A stretch of DNA of 64,000 nucleotides from Gambelia wislizenii (GCA_030847615.1 JAUMIR010000002.1:241881809-241945808), one strand, 5' to 3'; shown: positions 31,846 to 43,692, counted from the first letter of the stretch. Numbers and translations are program-made. Notes: generated by a model not told the origin, from the sequence alone.

Positions 31846-31996
31846 GCCGTGTGGTGGAGGCTCCTTCTTTGGAGGCTTTGAAACAGAGGCTGGGTGGCCA
31901 TCTGTCGGGGGTGCTTGGATTGGGAACTCCTGCGGGGCAGAAGGGGGTTGGACTAGATGGCCTTTGTGGCCTCTTCCAACTCTAGGATTCTGTGAC
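31846..31996 (+). mobile_element. CR1 LINE 3' terminus
   Basis: GTGGAGGCTCCTTCTTTGGA, TTTGAAACAGAGGCTGGGTG, GTTGGACTAGATGGCCTTTG and the end TCTAGGATTCTGTGA. It is the plus-strand counterpart of the minus copies at 17264, 21494 and 60256, and marks the upstream limit of the CpG island. Confidence 0.85.
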
Positions 31997-32080
31997 TGAC
32001 CCGGGAGCGAGTTTTAGGCAACACACCGAGGACTTGCTCCCGAGTAAGCACGCATCCGCTCGGGACAGGGGGGACCCGTG

Positions 32081-32099
32081 TCATCATCATCATCATCAT
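32081..32099. repeat. (TCA)n microsatellite
   Basis: Six tandem TCA units. Confidence 0.9.
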
Positions 32100-32214
32100 A
32101 CCCCGTGACCGCAGGCAGCATGAGCGCCAAACCGCACGCTTCGTCCTCCTTGATTCGGTTCTCCCAAAACGGAGTCCGCGCTCCCCTGTTGACCAGTGCG
32201 AACTGGGCTTAGAA

Positions 32215-32574
32215 CAATGGTTCATAACCTTTTCTTTACCAGGGACACACACCCCCTTTAAATATCTTTTGTTGCCAGGGTCCCCCAACACTTAACCTAA
32301 GAACAACACCAACGATAATACAATTACACCGCCCATTAACCCTTCCCTCAGAGGCACTGGAGGGGCTTCTTCCTGCAGGTTTGTGGCTGGAGCAGATTGA
32401 ACGGCAATGTGCAGGCCAAGCCAGCCAGCCAGCCAGCCTTTGCCTTGGCTCCTGGCACATGGCCACTCCGCTGCAGGGAGGTGGTGAGCCAAGCTGCCTT
32501 CAAGCCTTCGTGGACCCCCTGTGAGGACATTGTAGATCCCTGGGGGTCCCCAGACCACAAGTTAAGAACCACTG
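32215..32574. mobile_element. Non-autonomous hAT element, 360 bp
   Basis: Left end CAATGGTTCATAACCTT and right end, as complement, CAGTGGTTCTTAACTTG; the latter is a classic hAT (Charlie-like) terminus. The flanks GCTTAGAA and GTTTAGGA are a decayed 8-bp duplication (6 of 8). It contains GGGTCCCCCAA and GGGGGTCCCCAGACC blocks and no transposase. Confidence 0.78.
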
Positions 32575-32743
32575 GTTTAGGAAGAATCCTCAGGTCATCC
32601 TAGGGCTACCATATTAAAAACAGGAGATGCCTCCTTTACTTTTAAGAATTGGGTAAAAAGGGAATTTTGGCAGGTGTTGCTTGTAATGCAACTAGGTAAC
32701 CAGCAACACCGGCACACCCATTAAAGGGACAGGAGTGTGTATC

Positions 32744-32968
32744 TTGTGCCTTCAAGTCACCTGTCCACTTATGGAGACCCCATGAATTTTCATAGGGTTT
32801 TCTTAGGCAAGGAATACTCAGAGGTGGTTTTGCCAGTTCCTCCCTTTGAAATGTAACCTACAACACCTGGGATTCATTGGTGGTCTCCCATCCAAGTACT
32901 AACCAGGACTGACCCTGCTTAGCTTCCAAGATTAGACAGGAACTGGTGCATTTGGGATATTTAGGTCC
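32744..32968 (-). mobile_element. 5S-rRNA-derived SINE
   Basis: Full reverse copy: tail TGCCTTCAAGTCACCTGTCC, then GGTTTTCTTAGGCAAGGAAT, CTACAACACCTGGGATTC and the 5S-like complement GGTCTCCCATCCAAGTACTA, CCCTGCTTAGCTTCCAAGAT. Confidence 0.88.
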
Positions 32969-34101
32969 CTTGGCCTTTCCAGCTTTTCATCTGGCAAACC
33001 TCCTTCACTCATAAGGGTGGGATGGGTGTGAGATGGGTGTCTGCCTATATTTGTTGCTTTTCAGTGTTCCCAAAAGGTATTGATCATGGTCTGAATACTA
33101 TGAGGAGCCCTTGCTTGAGTAAACCTATTGAATCAGTGGGATTTGCATAATTGTTGACTCAGTTCTCAACAATGGGTCCAATGGGTCTAATGAAAACACT
33201 AGTGGAGACTTGTCACAGCATTCAGGCTAATGAGTGGAAGGTAGTGTGTGTCTGTATGGAATTTGTACCACTTAACAGGGATTCCAGTGCAACCTAAAAA
33301 GAGATGGGATGCACAGGGGTACAGAGTGGCGGATCACCCATCACCTCTAAAGCCCTCAGACACTGTTCTCCCCCACATCCCATCCCACAACAGGCTGCAA
33401 TGGTGAGAAATTGTTTCCACCAATTCCACCAAGTCTCCTCCCTCACACTCCCAGAATTACCCATTTGGAGGCTTACTGGCATCAGAAATAGGATGATGCA
33501 GTTATGCCTGCTGACCTTTCAATCAGCCATATCTGGAGCTTCTGAGATGGCTCCCCCTGTAGAGAGAGGATCTCGCTACACAAAGAAAGGCACGTTAGCC
33601 CTTCAGACAGGATCTAATGGGTTTAGGTTTCCTCTTGACTATTATAAGATTTTCAGAGATTCCCCCCTGCCCAGCTGATCACCGCTTAAAGGACTGGGAG
33701 TATATGGCTGGTATGGGAATTTGGTTTTGAAAGCCAGCAGCAATTGGTTATTCTGAACCAATTAATCTAAAACTGAAAGATGGGATTTTGGAACTTCACC
33801 ATAAACATGGTTTCTTTGGGCACATAGTCAGGACAGTGAAAGAATGCTAAGAGGGTGTTTATTACCTGTATTTTCTTACTCTAATTAGTGAGTACATACT
33901 CAATGCCCAGGGGTTATTCTGAATCTAATGAATGTGATTGAAGGGCTGTGATGTTTTAAGTGTCCATGTTGCTGGCTTCTGCATATACTTACATCTCACA
34001 AAATGAATCCCATTCAATGTACCACTGCAAGTACATCCCTTACAATGTTCAGGTTTATGGTCTCTCCCTCCCTGGCTCTTCCATACATACTTTCAAACCC
34101 A
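32969..34101. other. Unassigned non-coding stretch
   Basis: A 124-codon plus ORF (33304-33678) lacks any domain. No named repeat is clear. Confidence 0.45.
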
Positions 34102-34326
34102 ATATCCTAAAGACACCGGATCCTGTCTGATCTTGGAAGCTAAACAGGGTCTACCCTGGTTAGTACTTGGATGGGAGACTGCCAACAAATGCCAGGTGCT
34201 GTAGGGCCATATTTCAGAGGAAGGAACTGGCAAAACCACCTGTGAGCATTCCTTGCCTAAGAAAACCCTGTGAAATTCATGTGGTTGTTGTAAGCCGATA
34301 GGTGACATGAAGGCACACACACACGT
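34102..34326 (+). mobile_element. 5S-rRNA-derived SINE
   Basis: The best-preserved copy: TGTCTGATCTTGGAAGCTAA, CCTGGTTAGTACTTGGATGG, GAGACTGCCAACAAATGCCA and GGTGCTGTAGG. The body TTTCAGAGGAAGGAACTGGC follows, then the BovB-like tail GGTTGTTGTAAGCCGATAGG and GAAGGCACACAC. Confidence 0.9.
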
Positions 34327-34533
34327 ATAGGAGGGGCAAAATGAAGGCATTGCCCCCAAAATAAGAATTCCCACCAATTAAATTTCCTTGGAGTCCCCAA
34401 ATTTCTCATGTTGCATAAAGTGAGACACTGAAAATCATCCACACCTAGAATGCTTATACTGTATTAGATGTGTTAACTTCTCCTTGGCAACTTTGTCTGC
34501 CCCTTTTCTTGGAATGCCTAAATTGTATTTCTG

Positions 34534-35134
34534 AGGTCTTGTCTATACGAGGGGGGGGGGAATACACATACGTTCAGAAAGGCAGGTGTTCGCAACTATG
34601 CGACCTGTCTACATGGCCAAAAGAGCCCCCCCTAAACTCCACATGACCCCCTAGCCAAATGCCACCACGAGTGATTTACTTGTGGTTTTAAATCTGCCAC
34701 CGCCAATTTTTTTAATTAATTTTTTTCCCCAGGGTGCGCACAAGCAGCCCTTCGTATTTACAAATAAAGAAATAAAAAAGGAGTAAAAATCGCTGTTTGA
34801 TCCACTTATCGGACCCTCACTTAGCCAAAAATCCAACATGGTGGCCGCAGCTGCTTTCCCTCTTTGCTAGCCCCGCCCCTTATGCTCATCCAGCCAATAA
34901 GATTGCACTGCCCGTTCGTATCTGTGCGAACGTGAGTGTTCAAACGGTCACACATTCAGAAGTCATACAAGCTTTTCAGAAATCCGTATGAAGCCCCAGA
35001 TGCGGCGCACATGGACTTTGTGGTGGATTTGGCTGCCCCCCTTCCAAATGACATGTATTTGTGCAAATGGCTGTTTGAACAGATCACCTATCTTTCGCAT
35101 CGTTCATATTATTTTGACCGTATAGACAGGACCT
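34534..35134. mobile_element. MITE family GTCTACAC, copy 3 (601 bp)
   Basis: Inverted termini AGGTCTTGTCTATACGAG and, at the right end as complement, AGGTCCTGTCTATACGG. The interior block AAAATCCAACATGGTGGCCG with nearby TAGCCCCGCCCC recurs in the copy at 62774-63439 as AAAATCCAACATGGCGGTTC. The target duplication is not clear, so the superfamily is unassigned. Confidence 0.8.
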
Positions 35135-36075
35135 AAATGTTCACCTGAAATTTTGAATGTTGATGCTAGAAGTTTGGGAACTGAAGGAAAATCTAAGCAG
35201 GGAGCAGAATTCTTACCGGGGGGGGGGATGCTCTCATTTTGCCTCCTCTAATGACACCCCTGCGCTTTCAGCAACTTTGCATTGGTGCAGTATTTGTGGG
35301 CAAAACTGCAAGCTGGCACAAGGGCAAGCAGAGCAATTGTGCCACTACCTCACCATGTGCAGGGAGGGGGGGATCCCTGCCTGGATCTGTTCAGTGCACA
35401 AGGCCAGCATGCTAACTTGGTACTGTGAATGAAGCCAGAGCCTGATCTGCAAAAATCAATGGGTGAAGCTTTTTCAGCAAGGAAATAAACATTATTGCCT
35501 GTTAATTCTTGCAGATCAAATCTGTTACAAGGCCCGGCTTGCAAAAGAGTGTTAGTCTACTCTGACAAAAAGACCGACAAAGTTTCTGTAGCATTTGGTA
35601 GACTAACATATTTATTAAGGCCTAGGCTTTCAAGGACTGCTGTCCATTTCATCTGACACACCATCAAAAAAGGATGACCCTACTGATTATTTGGAAGTGA
35701 TTCTTACTTGCCACAAATAACAAGCCTGTCCTCAAAAAATCTGTCCCTCTCATATACACACCATGTTCCAAAGTAGGGTAATGTTACTAAGCCAAATGTT
35801 ATTATATTTGGCATGTTAGCTCTTCATTTAAAAGTCTTCCAGCAGGCAATAGAGGCAAATTAATCCAAGAATACTTTGTATTAATCTGAAGCCTTTCTGG
35901 AAAAAGGTAGTCCAACGCTGTACTACTTTTGCTCTTCCGGCAAGTCACACACCAGGTTCAGTCAAGTCAGTGGGTTTGCTTCCAGGACTTCAAACCCCCA
36001 AGGTCTACTAACAGAACTTGAATGCATTAGAGGGAGCCAGATACCCACTTAACCCATAAGATATACCCTGGGCTG
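35135..36075. other. Unassigned non-coding stretch
   Basis: G run at 35219-35227. No exon seen. About 35530-35660 has a SINE-like feel (TCTACTCTGACAAAAAG) but cannot be placed. Confidence 0.4.
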
Positions 36076-38758
36076 ATCTGTATTGTTGTGGTTGTTAATT
36101 GCCATCAAGTTGACTTTGACTTATGGCAACCCTATGAATGAGAGCCCTCCAAGTCACCCTGTCATCCACAGCCCTGTTCAGGTCTTGCAAACTCATGGCT
36201 CCCTTGATTGAGTCTATCCATCTGGAATATGGTCTTCCTCATTTCTTTCTGCCTTCTATCTTACCAAGCATTGTTGTCTTTTCTAGTGAGTCATGTCTTC
36301 TCATGATACAGCCATAATACAAGAAGTCTCAGTTTAGTCATCTTGGCTTCTAGGGAAAGTTCAGGCTTGATTTGCTCTAGGACTGATTTATTAGTCTTTT
36401 TAGCAGTCCAAGGTACCCGCAAAACTCTTCTCCAGCACCATAGCAAAAAAGACTTGATTTTCTACCTATCAACTTTTTTTATCATCTAGCTTTCACAATC
36501 ATACATAGAAATTGGGAATACAAGGGCATGGACAATCCTAACTTTGGTATTCATTAATATATCTGTACACTTCAGGATCTTGTCTACTTCCTCTATAGCT
36601 GCACTTCCAAGTCTAGCTTTCTTCTGATTTCTTGACTAGAGTCTCTATTCCTAATTAATGCCTAGCCAAGGTACGGGAAATATTGAACTATTTAATTGTT
36701 TTCATCATCTGCCTTAAAGTTATGGAAATCATCTGTAGTCATTATTTTTTTTCTTAATGTTCAACTGTAAACCTGCCTTTGTACTCTCTTCCTTGACTTT
36801 CTTCAGTAATTGTTCCAAGTCTTTGATATTTTCTGCTAGTAGTATGGTGCCATCTGCATATCTTAAATTGTTGATGTTCCTTTCTCCTATTTTTACACCT
36901 CCTTCCTCAGACTCTAATCCAGCATTGCATATAATATGTTCAGCATACAAATCAAACAGAAAATGTGATAAAATACAGCCTTGCCTGACCCCCTTGCCAA
37001 CTAGAAACCATTTTGTTTCTCTATATTCTGTTCTAATGGTGGCCTCTTGTCCTGAATACAGGCACACAAATTGCTTTAAGAGTGAACCATAGTTTGTCAT
37101 GATCTACACAGTGAGAAGCTTTGCTGTAATCTATAAAACCTAGCATGATTTTCTTCTGAAATTCTTTGGTATGCTCCATTATCCAACGCATATTTGCAAT
37201 ATGGTCCTTTATGCATCTTCCTTTCCTGAATCCAGCTTGAACATCTGGCATTTCTTGCTCCCTATATAGTAAAAGTCTTTGTTGTAGAATTTTGAGCATC
37301 ACTTTGCTTGCAAGGGAAATTCATGCAGTGGTCCTGTGGTTACTGCAATCCTTGGTATCCCCTTTCTTGGGGATTGGCATGTATTTTGAGTGCTTCCAAT
37401 CTGTGGGCCATCGTTTTGTTTTCCATATTTGTTGATACATTTTAGTTAGGACTAGAGTAGAGTCTGTCTCTGTAACTGAAGCAGCTCTACTGGTATGTCA
37501 TCTGTTCCTTGTGATTTATTTCTCCCAAGTGCTCTGAGTTGCAGCTTCCACTTCACTTTCTAAAACTGGAGGTTCATCTTCATTGGGTTGTTCCTTGAAT
37601 GAATCTGACATCTTTTTATCTCTTTTATATAATTCTTCTGTGTATTTTCCCCATTGTCTTTTTATTTGTCATAGAATGTGTTCTCCTGCTCGTCATAGAG
37701 CATCCTCACTCTTGGATTACATTTCCCTTTGATTTCTCAGATCTTGTGAAGAGGTATCTTATTCTTCCTTTTTTGCTATCATCTTCTATTTCTCTGCATT
37801 GGTTATTATTCTCTTTGCCTCTGCTAAAAAGTCACTGAACAGTTATATTCAGGGTTCTGATCCTATTTCTGTCCCCTTTTAGTTTTGCTTCACACCTGTT
37901 CTTAATTGCATGAAAAGTTTCATCTGTCATCCGGTGGAACTTCTTTTCTTTTGGCTAGAGATTTTTTTTAAATTTTATTTTATTTTTTGCATTCTTCCCT
38001 GACACTGTCCCTGGGCTTTAGTCCAGAGTTCTTCTGGCTCCTAGTCAATTAGGCTTAAAAGTGAAAATCTATTTTTACATTATCTTTACATTCTACAGGG
38101 ATATTCTTCAGGTTGTATTTTGGCACAATGATTGATTTAGTGCTCTTCACTCTAATTTTTGATATTAGCAGTTCATGATCTGTGCCGCAGTCTGCTCCTG
38201 GTCTTGCTTTTGCAGAGAGAATGGAACTTCTCCATCTTCTGCTTCCAATTGTTGTCTATCTGATTGCTATATCGGCCATCTAATGATGTCCATGTATACA
38301 GGCACCTCTTTGGTTGCTTGAAGAATGTGTTTGTGATGAACAAACTGTTGGCCTCACAGAATTCAATCAGTTGCTTTCCTGCTTCATTTCTTGATCCTAG
38401 GCCAAATTTTCCTACAATGTTTGGTTCTGCTCTTGTTTCCTACTTTTGCATTCCAACAATCTATGATCGCCAACATGTTCTGTTTTAGTGTGTGATCAGT
38501 TTCCTCCTGGACTCCAGCACAGAATAGATTATGGTTATATTGATGGGTTTTCCCTCAAGTCTTACTGATACTATTTGCTCAGACTTTGCATTATATCTCT
38601 TGATTGCTTTTGCTACATTTCTCCCTAGTATTAATGCCACCCCAATTTTTCTTAGACTTTATTTCTGGAGTAAAACACTGTGTAGTTATCTGACTCAAAA
38701 TGTCCCATTCCTGTCTACTTTAGCTCACTCATCCCAAGTACCTGTATTGCAATGTTTA
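36076..38758 (-). mobile_element. BovB (RTE clade) LINE, long decayed copy: coding region and 3' end
   Basis: On the minus strand, from right to left: an endonuclease segment at 38150-38758 (including an LGxSELKWTG-like block and GADCGTDHELLI near 38180), then RT blocks at 37033-37302 (PDVQAGFRKGR, FIDYSKASHCVDH). The catalytic region follows at 36729-37100 (VRQGCILSHFLFDLYAEHI, NNLRYADGT), then a C-terminal part and a 3' tail near 36100 (CTTATGGCAACCCTATGAAT on plus). The polymerase box is YADG instead of YADD (36849-36860) and several frameshifts break the ORF, so this copy cannot make active enzyme. The order EN-RT with a short 3' tail is typical of RTE. Confidence 0.88.
36729..37302 (-). 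pseudogene. BovB reverse transcriptase core (inactive)
   Basis: Two overlapping minus-strand frames hold the RT palm: PDVQAGFRKGRCIKDHIANM upstream, then FIDYSKASHCVDHDKL, where the usual FDCVDH is SHCVDH. After a frame change come KGVRQGCILSHFLFDLYAEH and LRYADGTILLAEN. The Asp of FIDYSKA survives, but YADD has become YADG, which removes one metal-binding Asp. RT copies element RNA at a nicked target in the nucleus; this copy is a relic. Confidence 0.85.
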
Positions 38759-38760
38759 TA

Positions 38761-38971
38761 AAGTGGGTCCACCAGATCCACGGGGGTTTGGTTCCTGCAC
38801 CAACACCAGAAAATGCAGATGGTCACACCCCATATTATTAAATGGGGGTGATTTGCATACAAATGCATCAGTATATCCGCATGCACATTGCCACCATTTT
38901 GGGTATGGGATGCGATGTTCCACGGACGGTTGAAACCATGGATCGAGCCTGCGGATTGACAGGGGCCACTG
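38761..38971. mobile_element. Tigger-like MITE inserted in BovB
   Basis: Ends AAGTGGGTCCACCAGATCCA and, as complement, CAGTGGCCCCTGTCAATCC, flanked by TA at 38759-38760 and 38972-38973. BovB sequence continues on both sides, so this is a clean nested insertion. A different subfamily from 17898 and 23188. Confidence 0.72.
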
Positions 38972-38973
38972 TA

Positions 38974-39235
38974 CATTCCATGTCTTGTTTTACAAGAAAA
39001 TGGTTTTCCTTTCATCTCTGAATGTCCTTTCAGCTTGAGTCCAATTGCATCATTAGCCACAGTGCTGCTCTTACTTCTCCGGTCTTCCCCTGTAACTTGT
39101 TGAGTTCCTTCCGACCTGGGAGAGTCATCTTCTGTCTCCATCTCTTATTTCAGTTTGGATTGTCTCACCATAGGGTTTGCAAGATAGAAAACTTCAGGAG
39201 TGGTTTGCCACTGCCTTCTTCTGCACAGTACTAAC
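38974..39235 (-). mobile_element. BovB LINE, 5' portion beyond the nested MITE
   Basis: The plus strand shows the complement of a BovB 5' region: AGGAGTGGTTTGCCACTGCC near 39195, then (leftward) the CACCATAGGGTTTGCAAGAT block and TTCCGACCTGGGAGAGTCAT. With 36076-38758 this gives a nearly full-length BovB of about 2.95 kb without the MITE. Confidence 0.6.
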
Positions 39236-39276
39236 AAATGCCACTACTATGGTGCCATTGTTGTTGTCTCTGAGGA

Positions 39277-39512
39277 GATTATCACACTATACTGTTATAG
39301 TGCTATTACAGTATTCCATTTGTTGATAGAACTGCTCTGGCTGCCTCCTGTGGAATCCTGGGATTTGCAGTTTAGGGAGGAGCATTTAGAAAACTCAGCC
39401 AGAGAGATCTTAGGTTTCACTAAACTACAAAGCCCAGAATTCCACAGGAGGCAGCCATAGCAGTTAAAGTGGAATAATAGCGCTATAGCATAATAGTGTA
39501 GTGTGATAAAGT
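39277..39512. mobile_element. Palindromic MITE family TCACACTAC, copy 2
   Basis: Ends GATTATCACACTATACTG and the complement of TTTATCACACTACACTATT. Long internal arms (GGCTGCCTCCTGTGGAATCC and its complement near 39440) pair around TTTAGAAAACTCAGCC. The whole 236 bp can fold on itself. Confidence 0.78.
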
Positions 39513-41467
39513 AGTGAGAGATCCTCCACCCTTGTCTCTCCCTACAACTGCTGCTGCCCAGTAGCTGTTTAGCCTGTTTAGTCTGGCTCCTCAGCAAAAT
39601 GGGAGCCCATACCAGCAGCGCTGCTCCCATTAGCATAGTCTCTTGCCTCCCAGGAGCATGCAATCCTACCACCATGGAAAGGTAATGCCATGGTGGGCTG
39701 ATCTGCATACTAATCTACATTTGAGTTACTACAGAAAAGGTGTTGGGAAAATCTACTTTAAACCTTCAAACTGCAGTTTTTATGGGAGCCAGAGGTACCT
39801 GCTGATCTACTGCTGATCACTGGGAAAACTACCAGGAGATTCTGATCTGTTACCTCTGAATTTGTGTTTAGAAGTGTTTCTCTGTGCACCTACCTAAAGA
39901 CGGACTGGCTATCAACTGGACTAGGTCAAACCCAACGGCTCACAGACCACAGTGCTGGCATGAGCCATGTCCCTTGGATTGGTGAAGCTTACTCTCTCGC
40001 CAGGGGCCTGACAGTACAGCAGGAGATGTGCAGAAAGAGATGTACAAATTTCTCCCTCATGGACTTTAGTCCAGGAGAGCTTATGCCATAATGAAATCTC
40101 TTGGGTCTTTAAGATGCCATGAATCTCTTCACCTGACCAGGGGCTGAAACAGATCTACTTCTAGACACTGCAAGCCACTGAGTGAGCTTTTTCCAGTCCC
40201 AAGTAGAAAGCTTTGACAACAAATGGCATGCCATTCCTTTAGGTTTGGTTGAGACAGCTTGTCTCTCAGGCCCAGCCTTCATAGGCCAGGGGTGGGGAAT
40301 CAGGGGCCTTCCAGATGTTGATGAGTTACTACTAGGCATTTAATATTATATAAATGTTAAATGAGGAAAGGTATAGGGGTGTTCTGAACATTAATCTATA
40401 CACCCAATGTAGCACTTGCTTTCAAGAACAGACTCATCTTTTGTGGTAGAGCCACAGATCGTGATCCAGTATGGGCTCTGAATCTATCCAGTTAGAACCA
40501 CCCATTTTTCAACTTAGTGAAAGTGTGGGATTCAGTTTAGCAGCTAAATATGCTAATGTTGCCTTCTTGTCCATAATAACTGAGCTTCCCCATCAATGAT
40601 TTGATGGAGCCTGGCTTGTCCCCAGAGACTGGGGCAAGCCGACTCATGTACAAAGCATACCAGATCTGGAGAGCCTTATTTTTGAACATTTCCCAGAATC
40701 CTCTAGTCACCATAGCCATGGTAATTGAGGATTCTGGGAGCTGCAGTAAAAAAAAAGTAAGTTTGCTAAACTCTGAAAAGTACACACACTGTCCCTCCCC
40801 ACACTGCCCTGTCCCATGCTTCCACTCCCTGGGCCAACACATACACGCTTCCTAGCTGTGTTGGACAAGGCCTACATTTGCACCTCCCTTACTCCTGGCT
40901 AAGTTAGCCCTGTTTCTTATGCCCCCCTCCACCCCGCCCACTGCTGCTACAACTGAGCCAAACCTCATTCCTTCACCCTGTGCTGACTGGGAACAAACCA
41001 CCATGAATTCTTCCCACTGGTTAAACTGGGCTTTCCCTCACAGGCTAGGCCTGTCTCTCTCCATTGGTTGGACCAGGCTCCCTGCCAGTAGCTGGCCAGG
41101 CCAGGCTGTGTCCCCCCCCTTCCCCATCCTCCCCCCCCCCCAGCCTCTCCCTTTCCTTCCAGTGCAGAGCAAGCGTTGAGCGAGCCAGCGGCATGAACTC
41201 TGCAAGAACCCCCTTTGGGTGCAGTAACCTCCGCATGACCCAGCTCCATGGCAGCCCTTCCCTTCCCTTCGCTGCCTGCAGCAGCACGGCAGCCAAGCCA
41301 GGCCCTTGCTCCCTCTCCTTCCTCCTGCTCAATTTTTCCATAGCCTCTTCGTGCCCCACAGTTTTTAGAAAGTGAGCACACAGACATCAACTAGTATGAG
41401 CCCTAAAGACAGCCCCTGCCACTCATCCAACAAACCACCAGGTTGGCAAATGATGACGTTTAAACTG
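39513..41467. other. Non-coding stretch with a GC-rich patch
   Basis: About 40279-40330 is a hAT end (CAGGGGTGGGGAATCAGGGG, CCTTCCAGATGTTG). 40691-40739 is a 13-bp perfect palindrome TCCCAGAATCCTC. 40915-41380 is GC-rich with open frames on both strands, but no domain and no match to the RARG isoform-1 A domain, which I looked for. Confidence 0.45.
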
Positions 41468-41489
41468 GCATCATCATCATCATCATCAA
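41468..41489. repeat. (ATC)n microsatellite
   Basis: About seven tandem CAT/ATC units. Confidence 0.88.
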
Positions 41490-42270
41490 AGCTCCTCTTT
41501 TGAACCCTGATGGGAAATTAGGATTTTAACAAGCTGGCATGTTGTTTGAAAACTGAGCTAATCAGCCAACAGCTTCAGATTTGCATGCATTTAAATGCAT
41601 TAACATAAACAAATGAATTCAGTGAATTCTTCCATAAGCAGATTCCACCCCCGACTCCAGCAATGCTCTGTGCCAGTTTGTGGGGGTGGAAAGGGGGGGA
41701 AGAGAAAGGCTGAGGATTTATGTAGCCCTGAATATCTCAAAGCAAAACTTCCAGAAAAACAGAAATGCTGATTTAATTTGCAAACCACATTCTGCCACAG
41801 CCAGAAACATTTGCTGAAAGGCAGATCAGCTCCCCCCGCCCCCCAGTGAGCTACTTATCTTCACTAGAGCTTAGAAAACTTACTTTTGGAGAGCAACATG
41901 CCCCAGAATTCAACACCTAGCAGTGATTTGGGATTCTAAGAGTTAATAGTCCAATAAGTAATTTTTCCCAGCTCTGATCCTCATACCCAGTCAGATATAG
42001 GAGGTTGTTTGGAGCCTGTAGGCTTCCTGTAACAAAAGTCTAGAACTGGGAGTAAGCCATACCACTAAATCATAGTTACATCTCAAGCCTGACAGTCCTA
42101 TCCTCCCGCCTGCCCCACACACACACCCTTTGCCTAGTTGTCAACATTACATGTCAACACTCACAAAAGCTTGTTTTTGCATCCAAATTAAATAATCCAA
42201 ATTATCTTTTCCAAAGTGGTCCTTGAAATGCATATGATGGATTTTTATTTTTTTTAGAAAAAGAAACAAT
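41490..42270. other. Unassigned non-coding stretch
   Basis: A degraded ACTACAACTCCCA-family relic lies at about 41900-41975 (AATAGTCCAATAAGTAATTT). The rest is unassigned. Confidence 0.4.
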
Positions 42271-42273
42271 CCT

Positions 42274-42670
42274 GTACTAGAGATATGAAGGCCCAGAAAA
42301 AAAACTGGAAAAAATCAGGGAAAAAAGTCCCCCTCCCATTTTTTTCCTGAAGCCTTTTTTGGGGGGGTTTCCAAAAAATTGGAAAAAGGAAGAAAAGCAA
42401 TTATGGAATGTTTTATTTTAGCATGATGAATAAAACCTTTAAGATGATCAAATATTTAATATACCAATTGTGATAATTTTATGCCAAATCAAATTGTACA
42501 TAGTCATTCTTTATGTTCCTAAAGTAACAGAGTGACTATCTGTAAAAAGTGCTAATGTTGCATTTTTCAATTTTTCTGAAAATTCCCACTTTTTCTGGGA
42601 AAAAAATAGAAAAAAGTTTGTTTTTTTCCCCAACAGCTTCAAAATTTCTGGAAATTTTGTATCTCTACCC
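42274..42670. mobile_element. Possible AT-rich MITE with inverted ends
   Basis: Left GTACTAGAGATATGAAGGCC and right, as complement, GTACAGGGTAGAGATACAAA. The inner blocks are homopolymer-rich complements (CTGGAAAAAA...TTTTTTCC). No coding. Weakly supported. Confidence 0.4.
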
Positions 42671-43454
42671 TGTACACATACCCACTCACTCATAATAGTC
42701 AGTGCATGGTTCATTTTGGACAAAGGGATAATTTATGTTAAATGGTATAATGAGTATTAATCAATTTGTGAAAATAAACGAAGAGAACGACTTCCAGCAT
42801 CCCTGGGGGCTGCTTCTTGTCCCTCCCGCTCGCTGCCCCCTCCCCAAATGTCTCAAGCCTAAGGCTGACTCATGACTCTTTTCTGAGGCTGCTCCCCCTT
42901 TCCCCCTGCCTTGTGGCTTTTCCTTGCCTGACTGGGACTCTGGCCCACAAGGGATTTTTTTTTTCCCTGCATCCCTCTCGCTTGCACTGGCGGGATCTGA
43001 AAGGTCCCAATTAGCCTGACCCTCCTGCCTGCTAATTCAAACCAGAAGGTGCTCTGCACGGGTTCAGGCTCTGTGGCTGAGCTGTGCTGTGCAGGAGCCC
43101 AGTGAGAGCAGACATTCCCTCACTTGCTCTCCCCCATTCTCCCCACACAGCCAGCTGACCAGCCTCTTGCTAACATGGGAGGGAAGGAAGGGCAGGGTGG
43201 GAAGCCATTTCTCTGTGGTGCCCAGTTTGATCTGTTCTTCTTAACATCCCTGCCTGCCTGCCTTCTAAACGACAGGCTCTGTTGTTTGGAACTATATCCT
43301 CCCATTGCCTGCAAATCTAAGCCCATCCAGAAGATCAGGCCTTTTTTGAGATAGCTTCCTTTCCTGTATCTATCCTAGAGTTTGGAAACAAAATCCAAAG
43401 TACACATTGTGGTGAAACTTTGGAATTTGGATGTTGTTTTATGTTTAAGATGGC
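42671..43454. other. Unique GC-enriched stretch, possible regulatory DNA
   Basis: About 42790-43340 is repeat-free and C/T-rich on the plus strand, including TGCTAATTCAAACCAGAAGG. No exon signature was found on either strand. Confidence 0.35.
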
Positions 43455-43692
43455 TTATTGCTGTGTGTCTTCAAGTAATTTCCAACTTATGGTGACCCTA
43501 AAGTGACCCTATCCTAGGTTTTATTGGCAAGAATGATTCAGAGGGAGTTTGCCATTGCCTTCCTCTGAGGCTGAGAGAGTGTGATTTGCCCAGGGTCACC
43601 CAGTGGGTTTCCATGGCTGAGTGGGAAGTCAAACCCTGGTCTCCCAGTCTCCTAATCCAACCCTCAAGCCACTGCACCACATTGGCTCTTCA
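43455..43692 (-). mobile_element. Sauria-type tRNA SINE
   Basis: TGTGTGTCTTCAAGTAATTT, CTTATGGTGACCCTAAAGTG, TCTGAGGCTGAGAGAGTGTG, CACCCAGTGGGTTTCCATGG and the head complement ending CACTGCACCACATTGGCTCT. Full length. Confidence 0.9.

Noticed and set aside
34102..34230. Possible 5S rRNA gene
   Set aside because: Only part of 5S, mutated, and fused to a SINE body and BovB tail; same structure at four other loci.
40915..41390. Possible RARG isoform-1 promoter and exon
   Set aside because: GC-rich, but the translations do not resemble the isoform-1 A domain and no matching phase-1 donor was seen.
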